Positions 62,897 to 64,000 of a stretch of DNA of 64,000 bases are shown here, piece after piece. The notes under the pieces are model-generated. The model saw only the letters and a list, made by a program, of their open reading frames with translations, was not told the DNA's origin and searched no databases. Both the position numbers and the translations under genes were made by a program. The stretch's first letter is position 1. Each line of letters starts with the position of its first letter. The stretch is taken from NCBI GenBank assembly GCA_021824145.1, contig JAKALM010000006.1, forward strand, positions 62,001 to 126,000. Reading direction: 5' to 3'. This DNA comes from Bacteroidota bacterium. GTDB taxonomy: Bacteria; Bacteroidota; Ignavibacteria; Ignavibacteriales; Ignavibacteriaceae.

Positions 62897-64000
62897 ATGA
62901 TTAAAAGAGTTTTGCAAATCGTTTCTTTTATTGTTTTATTTTTTTCAATAATTTATTCTCAAACAACTCCTCCTAAAAGAGAATTTAGAGCCGCGTGGGT
63001 AGCAACAGTAACAAACTTAGACTGGCCGTCATCCAACCGATTAAGTGTTGATCAACAAAAGGCAGAATTGATTTCAATTCTGAATAGACTAAAAGCTTTA
63101 AATATTAATGTAGTAATCTTTCAGATAAGAACCGAGTGCGATGCTTTTTATATCTCACCTTACGAGCCATGGTCATATTGGTTAACGGGCTCGCAGGGAA
63201 CAGCACCTTCACCATTATATGACCCATTGCAATTTGCAATTCAAGAAGCACATAAAAGAGGCATGGAGCTGCATGCATGGTTCAATCCTTACAGAGCAGT
63301 AAAAACTGTAACAAATGGAAATCCAAGCTATACATTATCGCCAAATCATGTTGCAGTGCAACATCCAGACTGGTTGTTAAAATACAGCAATGAGTGGCTT
63401 TTAGATCCTGGCAATCCAAGCGTTAGACAATATGTTACGGACGTTATGATGGATGTTGTTAATAGATATGATGTAGACGGAGTTCATTGGGATGATTATT
63501 TCTATTCGTATAATGGAACGACAACGCAAGATACTGCAAGTTGGAGATTATATCACGGAAGTTTCACGAATATCGGCGATTGGAGAAGGAACAATGTTAA
63601 TTTGCTTGTTCAGGAAGTTCATGACAGTATACAAGCTGTTAAGCCATGGGTAAAATTTGGAATTAGTCCTTTTGGAATTTGGAAAAACGGTGTACCAACT
63701 GGAATAACTGGTATGGATGCTTACAGCCAAATATATGGTGATGCGGTTGCATGGATGCAGAACAAATGGCTGGATTATCTTACACCACAGCTTTACTGGA
63801 AAATTGGCGGAAATCAGGATTATACAAAACTGTTGCCGTGGTGGGCATCTCAAGTAAATGGAAGACACCTGTATCCAGGAGAAGCGGCATATCAAATAAA
63901 TACTTGGACATCATACAGTGAAATGCCAAATCATATAAGACTTGCTAGATCGACACAAAATACTTACGGCAATGTTTACTTCAGAACATTAGCTGGGTTG
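62897..64000 (+). CDS. GHL10/DUF187 family glycosyl hydrolase (N-terminal part, cut by window end)
   Basis: The first 368 codons are present and the gene runs off the window. A signal peptide (VLQIVSFIVLFFSIIYSQ) leads into the GHL10 (glycosyl hydrolase-like 10) barrel: PPKREFRAAWVATVTNLDWP, then INVVIFQIRTECDAFY, RGMELHAWFNPYR, LDPGNPSVRQYVTDV and VDGVHWDDYF. Family members are secreted or lipoprotein hydrolases acting on polysaccharide or peptidoglycan-related sugars, with substrates mostly unproven. AAAGGGG precedes the ATG. It lies after the surface modules and may extend the saccharide-degrading set; a C-terminal sorting signal might exist beyond the window. Confidence 0.88.
   Translation, partial: MIKRVLQIVSFIVLFFSIIYSQTTPPKREFRAAWVATVTNLDWPSSNRLSVDQQKAELISILNRLKALNINVVIFQIRTECDAFYISPYEPWSYWLTGSQGTAPSPLYDPLQFAIQEAHKRGMELHAWFNPYRAVKTVTNGNPSYTLSPNHVAVQHPDWLLKYSNEWLLDPGNPSVRQYVTDVMMDVVNRYDVDGVHWDDYFYSYNGTTTQDTASWRLYHGSFTNIGDWRRNNVNLLVQEVHDSIQAVKPWVKFGISPFGIWKNGVPTGITGMDAYSQIYGDAVAWMQNKWLDYLTPQLYWKIGGNQDYTKLLPWWASQVNGRHLYPGEAAYQINTWTSYSEMPNHIRLARSTQNTYGNVYFRTLAGL

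Noticed and set aside
63548-63895. Minus-strand frame of 115 codons at the window end
   Set aside because: It overlaps the GHL10 catalytic region, which is clearly coding on the plus strand and only lacks a stop because the window ends.
1-64000. CRISPR array, tRNA or rRNA genes, prophage or restriction system
   Set aside because: Scanned by eye on both strands; no regularly spaced repeats, tRNA-like arms or defence-family motifs were recognised. Dedicated covariance-model and CRISPR searches would settle this.

Overview
The window looks like chromosomal DNA from a member of the Ignavibacteriota (Bacteroidota/Chlorobiota superphylum). The evidence is the strongly AT-rich sequence, several secreted proteins ending in the QNYPNPFNP-type C-terminal sorting domain of type IX secretion cargo, PorV/PorQ-like barrels, CarboxypepD_reg-fused TonB-dependent receptors, and lipid A/KDO genes that imply an outer membrane. 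I see no tRNA, rRNA, CRISPR array, phage gene or full insertion sequence. Taxonomy is an inference from gene content.

Positions 1-30 kb are mostly housekeeping. In order they hold the end of accD, panC and the opposing coaX-birA pair (CoA and biotin metabolism); an hsp20-dnaK-hsp20 heat-shock group; a membrane acyltransferase-like protein; ruvB; a DUF2383 protein; a phnD-phnC-phnE transporter; a TetR regulator; a large secreted PIG-L deacetylase; the LPS operon kdsA-kdsD-lptC-lptA-lptB; a frameshifted lipoprotein; a secreted esterase; a CPBP protease; pdxJ; a TIGR02757 protein; and a peptide-uptake group (OPT transporter, PqqD-like protein, PepD, MFS carrier). An 838-bp stretch without a gene follows.

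Positions 30-64 kb read as one nutrient-acquisition island. A PpiC-type chaperone is followed by a membrane-anchored solute-binding protein that has no ABC permease but sits directly in front of a histidine kinase and an NtrC-type regulator. A sodium:solute symporter follows. Then come two similarly ordered surface modules: TonB-dependent receptor, large secreted protein with a VPNPY-type C-terminal domain, PorV-like barrel, further binding proteins. Between them lie a six-hairpin glycosidase-like enzyme and a GH66 dextranase-like enzyme; after them lies the start of a GHL10 glycosyl hydrolase. No SusD homologue is visible beside either receptor. My working model is sensing of an alpha-glucan or similar saccharide by the binding protein/kinase pair, surface capture and depolymerisation by sorted proteins, TonB-driven outer-membrane import and sodium-driven inner-membrane import.

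Smaller points of interest are a MITE-in-MITE insertion with a perfect 11-bp target duplication (about 52.2-52.5 kb), a poly-T frameshift in a lipoprotein gene (about 20.14 kb), and a panC gene with no normal start codon in frame. Several gene starts have been moved from the longest possible frame because a hairpin or ribosome-binding site argues for a later start; each case is explained in its entry.
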